Shown: positions 5,055 to 13,052 of the stretch, piece after piece
Position numbering within the stretch: the first letter of the stretch is position 1
How the letters are laid out: the number at the start of each line of letters is the position of its first letter
Origin: Candidatus Uhrbacteria bacterium
GTDB lineage: Bacteria; Patescibacteriota; Patescibacteriia; UBA9934; UBA10169
Length of the DNA: 16,284 bases
Assembly: GCA_003505155.1 (NCBI GenBank)
Contig: DNYJ01000017.1
Span: 5,858 to 22,141 of the forward strand
Direction of reading: 5' to 3'
The notes under the pieces: generated by a model
What the model saw: only the letters and a program-made list of their open reading frames with translations
Told to the model about the DNA's origin: nothing
Databases searched by the model: none
Made by a program: the position numbers and the translations under genes

Positions 5055-5413
5055 TTCCCGTTCTCCTTGAGGTCGAACTCGCTCACGTCGAAGCGGCTCG
5101 GGTAGCTTGCATCCTTCTTCGTGTTCCAGAGCCCCGTGATGCAGGCTCTCTCGGGACCCGCGACGGTTCGCGCGTTCTGGCGGATCTCGACGATTTCGGC
5201 GTCGAACCACCACTGGGGTCCCGTTCCGGCGTAACGGATCATAGTAACGACGACCTCCATGAGGCCGGTTACTCGGCCGTCGCGCCGGCGGAAGATGAAC
5301 CCGTGGGCGGAATCGTGGGTTCGAAGCGAGTGGAAGAGCTCGTCCTCGGCGGGCGTCTCGGTGAAGATGAACGATGCGGAATTTCTTGACGACGATGCGG
5401 AATCTCTGGACAT
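5051..5413 (-). CDS. Small protein of unknown function, first gene of a coupled pair
   Basis: A 120-residue soluble protein beginning with a Ser-rich stretch (residues 2-14), followed by a compact domain with RTHDSAHGFIFRRRDGRV and PQWWFDAEIVEI, which look like beta strands. No signal or membrane segment, and no family recognised. The ATG at 5413 has a near-perfect Shine-Dalgarno (AAGGAGG) just upstream, better than those of the housekeeping genes here. Its promoter is at 5435-5463, back to back with that of infB. The stop overlaps the start of the next gene by 4 bp. Confidence 0.65.
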   Translation of the reverse strand: MSRDSASSSRNSASFIFTETPAEDELFHSLRTHDSAHGFIFRRRDGRVTGLMEVVVTMIRYAGTGPQWWFDAEIVEIRQNARTVAGPERACITGLWNTKKDASYPSRFDVSEFDLKENGK

Positions 5414-5434
5414 GGAGTCCTCCTTCGCGCCCTG

Positions 5435-5463
5435 TTTTTAGGCGATTTTTTTCTTTCTGTCAA
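5435..5463 (-). promoter_or_regulatory. Promoter of the minus-strand pair, divergent from infB
   Basis: On the minus strand a perfect TTGACA (plus TGTCAA, 5458-5463) is followed after 17 nt by TAAAAA (plus TTTTTA, 5435-5440). The spacer contains a run of seven A. Its -35 lies only 10 bp from the infB -35. Confidence 0.55.
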
Positions 5464-5473
5464 CCCCCCACGT

Positions 5474-5502
5474 TTGACCTTTTCGCTAAAAAAAGCTATT
5501 CT
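5474..5502 (+). promoter_or_regulatory. Promoter of infB
   Basis: TTGACC (5474-5479) and TATTCT (5497-5502) are separated by 17 nt. Transcription would begin near 5509, leaving a leader of about 17 nt before the ATG at 5526, with no visible Shine-Dalgarno. Confidence 0.5.
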
Positions 5503-5525
5503 TGCCCCGAATTAAAGCCAATCCC

Positions 5526-7535
5526 ATGAACCTCACCGAACTTGCACGACGTTTGCGTACCAATCCTGAAGAGCTCCGGCTGAAACTCCCGGAGCTCGGT
5601 TTTAGCGTGGGGAAGAAGGCGATCAAAATTGACAACCGCGTTGCTTCGCAAATTCAGGAAGCGTGGCGCGAAATGAAGCGCCGCGAGCGTCTTGAAGAAA
5701 AGATGGCGTGGCAAAAGGCGCAGGGGGAGAAGAAGGATATCGTGAAGGACAAGAAAGTGATCTTGCCGAGCGTCTTAAGCGTGCGGGAGTTTGCCGAGCG
5801 TCTTGGGCTTCCCATTGCCCGCGTGATGCAAGAAATGATGCGCTCCGGGATTCTCGCGTCGCTCAATGAGCGCATTGATTTTGATACGGCCGCCATTTTG
5901 GCTGGAGACCTTGGATACGAATGTGCGCGCGAAGAAGCGGCGAAGGGGGAGGAAGCGCAGGAAAAGGATTTAGAGCGGCTGGAGGAGGTGCTGGCGTTAG
6001 ACAAAGGAGCCGCGCCGCGTCCGCCGGTCGTGGTGGTGATGGGACACGTGGATCACGGAAAGACAAAGCTGTTGGACGCCATCCGCAAGACGAACGTGAT
6101 GGACACGGAAACCGGCGGCATCACCCAGCACATCGGCGCGTATACGGTTGCGCATCAAGGCAAGCCGATCACTTTTATTGACACGCCCGGCCACGAAGCG
6201 TTCACCGTGATGCGCTCCCGCGGTGCGAAGGTTGCCGACATCGCCATCCTTGTCATCGCGGCTGATGATGGCGTTCAGCCACAGACGCGTGAGGCGATTG
6301 ACATTATTCAAGCCGCCAAGATGCCGTTTGTGGTCGCCTTGAACAAGATGGATATGCCCGGCGCCAACAAAGATCGCGTGTTGGGAGAACTCGCCGAGCG
6401 CAATCTGATTCCTGAAGAATGGGGCGGGAAAATGATCGTCATCCCGATCTCCGCCAAGCAGGGGACGGGCATTGACAAGCTTTTGGAGATGCTCACGCTT
6501 GTTTCGGACATGGAGAAAGATCATATCGTGGCCGATCCGAAGCGTCCTGCCATCGGAACCGTCATTGATTCCAAAATTGACAAAGGTCAAGGGCCGGTGG
6601 CCACCGTCTTGGTGCAGTCCGGGACGCTTCGTGTGGGCGACGTCTTGGGCGTCCGCGGCGTGCTCTATGGAAAAGTGCGCGCCATGCTCGACTGGACGGG
6701 AGCGGAGGTGGAATCGGCAGAGCCTTCCGTGCCGGTGAAGGTCTTGGGGTGGAAAGCCAACCCGTCCGTGGGAGATGTGATGGAGGTGCCCGAAGACGCC
6801 AAGCATTTGAAGAAGCAAAAGTTTCAGAGCGTGCGCTCCGGACTCAACAAGGAAATGACGGCGACCAAAGCTTCCGGTTCGGACGAGGAATCCGGCAAGA
6901 AGCTCCTGCCGATTCTTGTGAAGGCGGACGTGCTTGGGTCGCTCGAGGCTTTGCTTGGGCTTCTCGACCGCATCGTGCATGAAGACGTGGGCGTGTCGGT
7001 CGTCGGCCGTGGCTTGGGCAATGTGACGGAATCTGACATCGCTGTCGCGCAATCCACGGGAGCCGTGATCTATGCGTTCGGCGTGAAGCCGACCACGACC
7101 GCCGAAGCGCTTTCGCGCGATGCGAACGTGGAGATCAAACGGGAGGGGGTCATTTACAAAATCGTGGATGACGTGTTGGTGCGCCTGCAGAAACTTCTTC
7201 CCGACGCCTACATCGTGCGCGAGCTTGGCGAAATGGAAGTGCTGGCCAATTTCCGCAAGCTCGACGGCGGCTGGATCATCGGCGGCCGCGTGAAAAAGGA
7301 TCAGATCAAAACGCTCTCCAAGTTCCGCATCTTCCGCGAAGACAAAATCATCGGCGAAGGGAAGGTGGACAAGATACAAATCGGCATGCGGGAAGTGAAG
7401 AAGGCGCAACCCGGCGAGGAATGCGGGGTGCAGTATAAAGGAAACGTGAAGGCTGAAGTCGGCGACCGCCTCGAGTTTTACGAAGAAGAATACCAAGGCC
7501 GCAAGCTCCAAATCGAAGGCATGGACGCGCGGTAA
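5526..7535 (+). CDS. infB: Translation initiation factor IF-2
   Basis: A 669-residue GTPase that, in bacteria, brings initiator fMet-tRNA to the 30S subunit and promotes 50S joining. Two IF2_N-type helical modules lie at about residues 1-40 and 80-130. The G domain shows G1 GHVDHGKT (173-180), G3 DTPGHE (219-224), G4 NKMD (273-276) and G5 SAK (309-311). Domains II, III and the C-terminal tRNA-binding domain follow to the end. The N-terminal region is much shorter than in E. coli, whose long form has about 890 residues, as is common in reduced genomes. The ATG at 5526 is preferred to a TTG at 5502 because it starts the conserved [10 protein letters not shown] and because the TTG lies at the -10 box. 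No Shine-Dalgarno is visible. A terminator follows directly. Confidence 0.97.
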   Translation: MNLTELARRLRTNPEELRLKLPELGFSVGKKAIKIDNRVASQIQEAWREMKRRERLEEKMAWQKAQGEKKDIVKDKKVILPSVLSVREFAERLGLPIARVMQEMMRSGILASLNERIDFDTAAILAGDLGYECAREEAAKGEEAQEKDLERLEEVLALDKGAAPRPPVVVVMGHVDHGKTKLLDAIRKTNVMDTETGGITQHIGAYTVAHQGKPITFIDTPGHEAFTVMRSRGAKVADIAILVIAADDGVQPQTREAIDIIQAAKMPFVVALNKMDMPGANKDRVLGELAERNLIPEEWGGKMIVIPISAKQGTGIDKLLEMLTLVSDMEKDHIVADPKRPAIGTVIDSKIDKGQGPVATVLVQSGTLRVGDVLGVRGVLYGKVRAMLDWTGAEVESAEPSVPVKVLGWKANPSVGDVMEVPEDAKHLKKQKFQSVRSGLNKEMTATKASGSDEESGKKLLPILVKADVLGSLEALLGLLDRIVHEDVGVSVVGRGLGNVTESDIAVAQSTGAVIYAFGVKPTTTAEALSRDANVEIKREGVIYKIVDDVLVRLQKLLPDAYIVRELGEMEVLANFRKLDGGWIIGGRVKKDQIKTLSKFRIFREDKIIGEGKVDKIQIGMREVKKAQPGEECGVQYKGNVKAEVGDRLEFYEEEYQGRKLQIEGMDAR

Positions 7536-7541
7536 AAAGAG

Positions 7542-7564
7542 GCTCCCCATGATGGGGAGCTTTT
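7542..7564 (+). terminator. Intrinsic terminator after infB
   Basis: GCTCCCCA (7542-7549) and TGGGGAGC (7553-7560) form a perfect 8-bp stem with a 3-nt loop and are followed by TTTT. The upstream AAAAAGA gives a T-run on the other strand too, so it may work in both directions. Confidence 0.75.
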
Positions 7565-7572
7565 GGTATACT
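7564..7572 (+). promoter_or_regulatory. Extended -10 promoter of trxA-trxB
   Basis: TGG followed by TATACT (7567-7572) is a good extended -10. No -35 match is seen, since that region is the infB terminator stem. Transcription would start near 7579, about 27 nt before the trxA ATG. The same TGnTATACT occurs before leuS. Confidence 0.5.
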
Positions 7573-7605
7573 GTCCTTTCCATTCCATTCTTAAATCCCT
7601 TTCCT

Positions 7606-7926
7606 ATGTCCGTCGTCGAACTTACGAGCGAGCGTTTTACACAGGAGGTTCTGCAGTCAAACACTCCCGTGCTCATTGATTTTTGGGCGCCGTGGTGCGG
7701 TCCGTGCAAGATGATGGCTCCGGTGGTGGAGGAAGTCGCAGGTGAGCTTGCGGGCAAGGTCAAGGTCGGAAAAGTGAATGTGGACGACTACGGCGATCTT
7801 GCCCAGCAGTACAATATTCTCTCCATTCCGACCTTCATGATCTTCAAGGGCGGGCAAGCGGTCGAGCAGTTTTCGGGCGCCATGCCAAAGGAGACGCTGA
7901 TGCAAAAGCTGAAGGCGCATCTCTAA
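7606..7926 (+). CDS. trxA: Thioredoxin
   Basis: A 106-residue cytoplasmic disulfide reductase of the usual thioredoxin length. The active site is WCGPC with Cys31 and Cys34. The buried Asp25 and the cis-proline Pro75 (SIPT) are at the expected places. It reduces disulfides in client proteins and is itself reduced by the reductase encoded 2 nt downstream. The ATG at 7606 begins the conserved thioredoxin fold; the open frame upstream to 7549 lies in the terminator and promoter and is not coding. No strong Shine-Dalgarno is visible. Confidence 0.95.
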   Translation: MSVVELTSERFTQEVLQSNTPVLIDFWAPWCGPCKMMAPVVEEVAGELAGKVKVGKVNVDDYGDLAQQYNILSIPTFMIFKGGQAVEQFSGAMPKETLMQKLKAHL

Positions 7927-7928
7927 GT

Positions 7929-8849
7929 ATGGTTGAGAAGGTGGTCATTATCGGTTCCGGTCCGGCGGGGTGGACGGCGGCGCTGTATGCGGCACGGGCG
8001 GATTTGGCGCCGGTATTGTTTGAAGGCATGCAACCGGGAGGACTTCTCACGACGACGACGGAGGTGGAAAATTTCCCTGGATTTCCAGAAGGCATTATGG
8101 GGCCCGATATGATGGAATTGTTTAAACGGCAAGCGGAGCGGTTCGGGACAAAAACACATGCGGAGACGGTCGTGGAGGTTGATCTCAAGTCCGATCCCAA
8201 AGTGGTGAAGACGGACAAGGGAACGTACGAAGCGCAGACGGTCATCGTGTCCACGGGGGCTTCCGCGATGTGGCTTGGCATCCCGGGCGAAGAACGGCTC
8301 AAGACGAAGGGTGTTTCCGCGTGCGCAACCTGTGATGGATTTTTCTTTCGCGGGAAGGAGGTCGTTGTGGTTGGCGGAGGGGACAGCGCGGCGGAGGAGT
8401 CCACGTTTCTCACGAAGTTCGCGGCGAAGGTGTACCTGCTCGTGAGAAAAGAGGCGATGCGCGCGAGCAAGATCATGGTTGAGCGCGTAAGGAAGAATGA
8501 AAAAATCGAAGCGTTGTTCAACACGGAAGCGGTGGAAGTGCTGGGAGCGGATCGAGTGGAAGGCGTGCGGATTAAAAATAATCAAACAGGCGCAGAGAAA
8601 ACGCTTATAGCTGGAGGGTATTTTACCGCGATCGGACACCGACCCAATACGGATTTGTTCAAAGGCCAACTCGAGATTGACGTGAAAGGCTATCTCGTCC
8701 ACGAACACGATTCGAGTAAGACTGCCATTCCCGGGGTGTTTGTCGCGGGCGACGCGGCCGATCACCGCTATCGTCAAGCCGTCACGGCGGCTGGCATGGG
8801 GTGCATGGCTGCGATGGATGTGGAACGCTATCTTGCCTCTCGAGAGTAA
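7929..8849 (+). CDS. trxB: Thioredoxin reductase
   Basis: A 306-residue FAD- and NADPH-dependent flavoenzyme that passes electrons from NADPH to thioredoxin. The FAD-binding GSGPAG is at residues 9-14, the redox-active CATC at 132-135, a nucleotide-binding GGGDSA at 149-154, and the FAD-contacting VAGDAAD near 272-278. The basic segment after the NADPH domain strand reads VRKEAMRAS, less basic than the HRR of classical NADPH enzymes, so coenzyme preference is worth testing. It starts 2 nt after trxA and forms an operon with it. No terminator of the usual form follows; the long inverted repeat at 8860-9006 begins 11 nt after the stop. Confidence 0.95.
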   Translation: MVEKVVIIGSGPAGWTAALYAARADLAPVLFEGMQPGGLLTTTTEVENFPGFPEGIMGPDMMELFKRQAERFGTKTHAETVVEVDLKSDPKVVKTDKGTYEAQTVIVSTGASAMWLGIPGEERLKTKGVSACATCDGFFFRGKEVVVVGGGDSAAEESTFLTKFAAKVYLLVRKEAMRASKIMVERVRKNEKIEALFNTEAVEVLGADRVEGVRIKNNQTGAEKTLIAGGYFTAIGHRPNTDLFKGQLEIDVKGYLVHEHDSSKTAIPGVFVAGDAADHRYRQAVTAAGMGCMAAMDVERYLASRE

Positions 8850-8859
8850 ACAGAGTGAG

Positions 8860-9006
8860 CTACAGAATTACAGATGGAGCCACAGATTTACAGATGTACA
8901 GATTAGGACAGATAGCACAGACGCGAGGGATAAGATTGGATCCTCGGAATCTGTATGAAGCGATCTGTAGATCTGTAAATCTGTAGCGACATCTGTAATT
9001 CTGTAG
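8860..9006. repeat. Long imperfect inverted repeat made of ATCTGTA units
   Basis: The arms 8860-8904 and 8962-9006 are each 45 nt and agree at about 40 positions when one is reverse-complemented. Each arm contains several copies of ATCTGTA (as TACAGAT on the left), in the order CTGTAATT, CTGTAAAT and CTGTACAT or GTAGAT. The 57-nt centre has another AATCTGTA (8949-8956) that could pair with TACAGATT at 8897-8904. The structure fills nearly the whole gap between trxB and gdhA. It has no spacers and no T-run, so it is neither a CRISPR array nor an ordinary terminator, though an RNA copy would fold into a long stem. It may be a REP- or MITE-like dispersed element. Confidence 0.8.
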
Positions 9007-9028
9007 GTCCGTGTAATTTGAAAATATT

Positions 9029-10249
9029 ATGGTCAATGCATTTCAAACAGCTCTCGCGCAGCTTGAACGCGCGGCGCAACTCAAGAAGATTGACTCGAAG
9101 ATATTCGAGCGTCTGCGCCACCTCGACCGCGAGGTAGTGATTTCGATTCCTGTCACGATGGATGACGGCATGCAGAAGATCTTCACCGGCTACCGCGTGG
9201 AGCACAACAACGCGCGTGGGCCGTACAAGGGTGGGATTCGTTACCATCAAGACGTGGACATCAACGAAGTGCGCGCGCTCGCCTTGTGGATGACGATGAA
9301 GTGCGCGGTTGCGGGGATTCCGATGGGGGGAGGCAAGGGGGGCGTGACGGTCAATCCGAAAGACTTGTCGGAGGGTGAACTCGAACGTCTCACGCGAGGA
9401 TGGGCGAAGGGAATGATGGATATCCTCGGACCTCGCAAGGATGTGCCGGCGCCGGACGTGAACACACGTTCCGTAGAGATGGACTTGATCGCCGACGAAT
9501 ACGCAAAGGCGACAGGTGACGCGTCGGGAGCCGTGATTACAGGGAAGAGTTTGGAGCATGGTGGATCGGAAGGCCGTGGAACCGCGACGGCACAGGGTAG
9601 TTTCTATGTCTTCGAGGCGCTTAGAGAAAAGATTGGTTTGCCGGAGAAGTGCCGTGTTGTCATTCAAGGGTTTGGCAACGCGGGACTCCATGCGGCGGAG
9701 ATTTGGACGCGCGCGGGGCACGTGCTTGTCGCCACCTCCGACTCGAAAGGCGCGGTGTACAAGGAAGACGGGCTTGATGTCGCGGCGCTTTCGGCTCATA
9801 AAAAAACAACCGGCTCCGTTGTGAATATTCTCGGCGCGGCGACGATCACGAATGCAGAACTCCTCACCACCGAGTGCGATCTTCTTATTCCCGCCGCTTT
9901 GGAAAATCAGATCACGAGCGCGAACGCCGCCGACATCAAAGCGAAAGTCGTGTTCGAGCTTGCCAACGGTCCGACCTCGACCGAGGCGGATGATCTCTTA
10001 TTCGCGGGAATGGTTCTCGTCGTGCCCGACATTCTTGCCAACGCGGGTGGCGTGACGGTTTCCACCTACGAGTGGGAGCAGAATTTGAAAGGCGAGCACT
10101 GGAGCGAGCAAGAAGTCTTTGCAAAACTCAAAACCAACCTTCAAGCCCAAGCCCTTCACGTGTGGGAAGAAGCGAAGTCCGCCAAGACGGATCTCCGTCG
10201 AGGAGCCTTCCTCCTTGCCCTCAAGCGGTTGGAAGAGGTGATGAAATAG
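9029..10249 (+). CDS. gdhA: Glutamate dehydrogenase family protein
   Basis: A 406-residue Glu/Leu/Phe/Val dehydrogenase that interconverts an amino acid (most likely glutamate) and its 2-oxo acid with ammonia, using NAD or NADP. The substrate-binding GPYKGGIR is at about 64-71, the catalytic Lys103 in PMGGGKGG at 98-105, and Asp143 in PAPDVNT. The dinucleotide-binding GFGNAG (214-219) opens the second domain. The length is normal for the hexameric short form. The ATG at 9029 follows an AT-rich stretch without a Shine-Dalgarno. It is the only amino-acid metabolic enzyme visible here. Substrate specificity (Glu against Leu or Val) is not proven by these motifs. Confidence 0.92.
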   Translation: MVNAFQTALAQLERAAQLKKIDSKIFERLRHLDREVVISIPVTMDDGMQKIFTGYRVEHNNARGPYKGGIRYHQDVDINEVRALALWMTMKCAVAGIPMGGGKGGVTVNPKDLSEGELERLTRGWAKGMMDILGPRKDVPAPDVNTRSVEMDLIADEYAKATGDASGAVITGKSLEHGGSEGRGTATAQGSFYVFEALREKIGLPEKCRVVIQGFGNAGLHAAEIWTRAGHVLVATSDSKGAVYKEDGLDVAALSAHKKTTGSVVNILGAATITNAELLTTECDLLIPAALENQITSANAADIKAKVVFELANGPTSTEADDLLFAGMVLVVPDILANAGGVTVSTYEWEQNLKGEHWSEQEVFAKLKTNLQAQALHVWEEAKSAKTDLRRGAFLLALKRLEEVMK

Positions 10250-10263
10250 TATGGGAGAGCTAT

Positions 10264-10282
10264 GCAGGAGCTAAGCTCCTGC
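10264..10282. other. Perfect hairpin after gdhA
   Basis: GCAGGAGC (10264-10271) and GCTCCTGC (10275-10282) form an 8-bp stem with a TAA loop, followed by seven A. The A-run argues against termination on the plus strand. It may stabilise the 3' end of gdhA mRNA. Confidence 0.5.
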
Positions 10283-10296
10283 AAAAAAAGCTGTGA

Positions 10297-10330
10297 ATCC
10301 AGCATCTGGTGCTGGATGTTATTTGTCTTT
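10297..10330 (+). terminator. Second hairpin after gdhA, likely terminator
   Basis: ATCCAGCA (10297-10304) and TGCTGGAT (10310-10317) form a perfect 8-bp stem with a 5-nt loop, followed by GTTATTTGTCTTTG. The T-rich tail is interrupted, so efficiency is uncertain. Confidence 0.5.
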
Positions 10331-10371
10331 GAATTGGAGGTTTGATAGACTTTAATCAGGAGGTGACTCGC

Positions 10372-10581
10372 GTGCATACCAAGTCTCCCACAGGTGCGAA
10401 GCCGGAATCGACGAAGCCATCCGTGTTGTCGCATCCGGATGCGGTCAAGGTGTTCAGTCGATTCATGGAGAGGACTGGCGGCGTGCGTCTCCCTCCCATG
10501 AGGCTTCGGAGTGAATCTCCGTGGCCGACCTCGATCGAAGACCTCGATCGGCCGCGCCCGTTCAACAATCGGTACTTCTAG
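10372..10581 (+). CDS. Small protein of unknown function
   Basis: A 69-residue basic, Pro- and Arg-rich protein with no signal peptide or membrane segment, probably disordered for much of its length. No family is recognised. The GTG at 10372 is chosen because a consensus AGGAGG (10358-10363) sits 8 nt upstream; the frame also opens at a TTG at 10342. It is bracketed by the hairpins after gdhA and by a strong terminator at 10623, so it looks like a separate short transcription unit. The good ribosome-binding site is the main support. Confidence 0.5.
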   Translation: MHTKSPTGAKPESTKPSVLSHPDAVKVFSRFMERTGGVRLPPMRLRSESPWPTSIEDLDRPRPFNNRYF

Positions 10582-10622
10582 ACTCGTCATCACTGACTTC
10601 TCTTCGAGTCTCGAGTCTCGTG

Positions 10623-10655
10623 CTCGGCGCTTCGGTGCCGAGTCTTCTGTTTTTA
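10623..10655 (+). terminator. Intrinsic terminator with UUCG tetraloop
   Basis: CTCGGCGC (10623-10630) pairs with GTGCCGAG (10635-10642) around TTCG, an unusually stable tetraloop, and is followed by TCTTCTGTTTTT. It ends the small gene 10372-10581 just before the leuS promoter. Confidence 0.8.
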
Positions 10656-10663
10656 GGCTCTTC

Positions 10664-10672
10664 TGTTATACT
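10664..10672 (+). promoter_or_regulatory. Extended -10 promoter of leuS
   Basis: TGT followed by TATACT (10667-10672) is a good extended -10 without a clear -35. Transcription would begin near 10679, only about 5 nt before the ATG at 10684, so the mRNA would be nearly leaderless. Confidence 0.55.
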
Positions 10673-10683
10673 AGCTTCATTCT

Positions 10684-12963
10684 ATGCCCTACGATCACAA
10701 AGAAATCGAACCGAAATGGCAGAAGCGTTGGGAGGAGAGTCATGCCGGAGAAGTGCGCGAGGATCCGTCGAAGAAGGGTGATGCGCTTTATCACCTCGTC
10801 ATGTTTCCGTATCCTTCGGGCGAGGGGTTGCATGTGGGGCACGTCGAGTCGTATACCGGGCTTGACATTGTGACGCGCATGGCGCGGATGAATGGTCAGC
10901 ACATCCTCTTTCCGATGGGATTTGATGCCTTCGGTTTGCCTGCTGAAAACTATGCGATTAAGACTGGCGTGCATCCAGCGGAGACGACGAAGCGCGCGAT
11001 CGAAAACTTTACGCGACAGATGAAATCTGTCGGATTCAGCTTTGACTGGAGTCGCGCTCTCTCTACCTCCGATCCGGAGTATTATAAATGGACGCAGTGG
11101 ATCTTCCTGCAGTTTTTCAAAAATGGATTGGCCTACAAAAAGAAAGCTCCGGTGAATTGGTGTGAGTCTTGCAAAACCGTCTTGGCAAATGAGCAGGTGA
11201 TTGACGGCGCGTGTGAGCGTTGCCACCATGCGGTCGCGCAAAAAGATTTGGAGCAGTGGTTTTTCAACATTACGAAGTATGTTGAACAGCTTCTCGGCGG
11301 CCTTGATGACCTTGACTGGCCGGAGTCTTTGAAGACGATGCAGAGGAATTGGATCGGGAAGTCGGAGGGAGCGGAGATCAATTTCGCCGTGTGCCGTCCC
11401 GATACGAACATTCGTGTCTTCACCACGCGCCCCGATACACTCTTTGGTGCGACCTATCTCATTCTCGCTCCCGAGCACGAACTTGTCGACGCCATCGTGA
11501 CGGATGATTTTCGTGCCAAAGTCGAAGCGTACAAAGTGCAAGCCAGCAAGAAGTCGGCGCTCGAGCGTTCGGAAATGCAGAAAGAAAAGACAGGCGTGTT
11601 CACGGGCGCGTTTGCGCTCAATCCGGCGACGGAGGAGAAGATCCCGATCTGGATCGCCGATTATGTGTTGTCCACCTACGGCACGGGAGCGATCATGGCG
11701 GTGCCCGCTCACGATGAGCGTGATCGAGAGTTTGCTGAAGTCTACCATCTTTCCATCAAAGACATTGTCCCTGAAGAGAATGAATTTGGAACCAAAAAAA
11801 CAACGTATCGCCTCCGCGACTGGCTCGTGTCGCGTCAGAGGTACTGGGGCGCGCCGATTCCCGTTGTGTATGATCCGGAAGGGAAGGCGCATCCGGTTGG
11901 TGAGGAGCATTTACCGCTTCTGCTCCCAATCGATGTGGATTTCCGTCCGGAAGGGGAGTCGCCCTTGGCGCTCTCGGAGTCTTATCGGCAACTCGCAGAG
12001 AATCTCTACGGCGAGGGTTGGCGCTTCGAGGTGGATACGATGGATACCTTTGTGGATTCGAGCTGGTACTTTCTGCGCTATTGCGATCCGAGCAATGCAA
12101 CCATGTTCGCTGGCCATGACAAACTCGACTACTGGTGTCCGGTGGACGTGTATGTCGGCGGCGTCGAGCACGCGGTTCTACATCTTCTCTATGCGCGCTT
12201 CTTCTGCTACGCCCTTCACGATCTCGGCCATCTCAATTTTACCGAGCCGTTCCTGAAACTCCGTAATCAAGGCATGATCTTGGGACCCGACGGGCAGAAG
12301 ATGAGCAAATCGCGCGGCAACGTCATCAACCCCGACGACGTCGTTGCCGATTTTGGCGCGGACACGCTTCGGATGTACGAAATGTTCATGGGGCCGTTTG
12401 AGGACGACAAGCCGTGGGACACGAATGGGATCTTGGGCGTGCGGCGGTTTTTGGATAAAGTTTGGAGGCTTGCAGAGCAAGTCAAACACCAAAGGCCAGA
12501 CGTCAAGAAAATTGAGCGCGAGTTGCATAAGACGATTAAGAAGGTAAGCGAGGATACGGCGGCGATGAAGTTCAACACGGCGATTTCGCAGATGATGATT
12601 TTTGTGAACCATGCAACGGCGAAAGGAATCGGCTTAGGCGAGCTCTCGACATTCATTCAGCTTCTGGCGCCCTACGCTCCGCATCTCGCCGAGGAGATTT
12701 GGAAGATGCTTGGACAAACCGGTTCCGTTTTTGAAAGTCCGTGGCCGATGTTTGATGAGGCGTTGGCTCAAGATGAGAAGATTCAGATGCCGGTGCAGGT
12801 GAACGGCAAGGTGCGCACAACGCTCGAGGTCGCGTCGGACATTACGGAGGAAGAAGCTCTCCTGTTAGCGCAAGCCGATGAGAACGTGAAGAAGTATCTC
12901 GGCCTAGGAGAGGTGAAGAAGGTGATCTTCGTGAAAGGACGGTTGCTCAATTTAGTTGTTTAG
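10684..12963 (+). CDS. leuS: Leucyl-tRNA synthetase
   Basis: A 759-residue class I synthetase that charges tRNA-Leu with leucine. The ATP-binding signature HVGH is at 50-53 and KMSKS at 539-543. A zinc-ribbon-like pair CESC (160-163) and CERC (177-180) is present. The CP1 editing domain has TTRPDT (247-252) and HDERD (343-347), with Asp347 matching the conserved editing aspartate, so proofreading looks intact. Only 27 residues separate Asp347 from YRLRDW (375-380), against roughly 70 in E. coli, so the end of CP1 and its link to the catalytic core are shortened. The leucine-specific insertion before KMSKS is also minimal. The anticodon-binding and C-terminal domains are present to the end. 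It is about 100 residues shorter than the E. coli enzyme. No Shine-Dalgarno fits within the predicted 5-nt leader. Confidence 0.97.
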   Translation: MPYDHKEIEPKWQKRWEESHAGEVREDPSKKGDALYHLVMFPYPSGEGLHVGHVESYTGLDIVTRMARMNGQHILFPMGFDAFGLPAENYAIKTGVHPAETTKRAIENFTRQMKSVGFSFDWSRALSTSDPEYYKWTQWIFLQFFKNGLAYKKKAPVNWCESCKTVLANEQVIDGACERCHHAVAQKDLEQWFFNITKYVEQLLGGLDDLDWPESLKTMQRNWIGKSEGAEINFAVCRPDTNIRVFTTRPDTLFGATYLILAPEHELVDAIVTDDFRAKVEAYKVQASKKSALERSEMQKEKTGVFTGAFALNPATEEKIPIWIADYVLSTYGTGAIMAVPAHDERDREFAEVYHLSIKDIVPEENEFGTKKTTYRLRDWLVSRQRYWGAPIPVVYDPEGKAHPVGEEHLPLLLPIDVDFRPEGESPLALSESYRQLAENLYGEGWRFEVDTMDTFVDSSWYFLRYCDPSNATMFAGHDKLDYWCPVDVYVGGVEHAVLHLLYARFFCYALHDLGHLNFTEPFLKLRNQGMILGPDGQKMSKSRGNVINPDDVVADFGADTLRMYEMFMGPFEDDKPWDTNGILGVRRFLDKVWRLAEQVKHQRPDVKKIERELHKTIKKVSEDTAAMKFNTAISQMMIFVNHATAKGIGLGELSTFIQLLAPYAPHLAEEIWKMLGQTGSVFESPWPMFDEALAQDEKIQMPVQVNGKVRTTLEVASDITEEEALLLAQADENVKKYLGLGEVKKVIFVKGRLLNLVV

Positions 12964-12981
12964 CTCATTTTATCAACAAAG

Positions 12982-13005
12982 GGGGATTGACAAATCCTCT
13001 TTTTT
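12982..13005 (+). terminator. Intrinsic terminator after leuS
   Basis: GGGGATT (12982-12988) pairs with AATCCTC (12993-12999) around GACA, with one G-T wobble, and is followed by six T. It overlaps the -35 box of the ugd promoter. Confidence 0.7.
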
Positions 13006-13015
13006 GTGTCAGAGT
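12987..13015 (+). promoter_or_regulatory. Possible promoter of ugd-comEC inside the leuS terminator
   Basis: TTGACA (12987-12992) is a perfect -35 within the loop side of the leuS terminator. After 17 nt comes CAGAGT (13010-13015), a poor -10 preceded by TGT (13007-13009), which would make it an extended -10. Uncertain. Confidence 0.35.
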
Positions 13016-13052
13016 GAATTCATCCTCCCTCTGTTGGGAGGTTTATGCTTTT

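Noticed and set aside
5997..7763. Long minus-strand open frame opposite infB
   Set aside because: His- and Arg-rich antisense shadow of infB and trxA, with no recognisable domain.
8860..9006. CRISPR array from repeated ATCTGTA units
   Set aside because: Units are 7-8 nt, adjacent, and arranged as an inverted repeat without spacers of constant length.
10666..11910. Long minus-strand open frame opposite leuS
   Set aside because: Antisense shadow of the clearly coding leuS frame.
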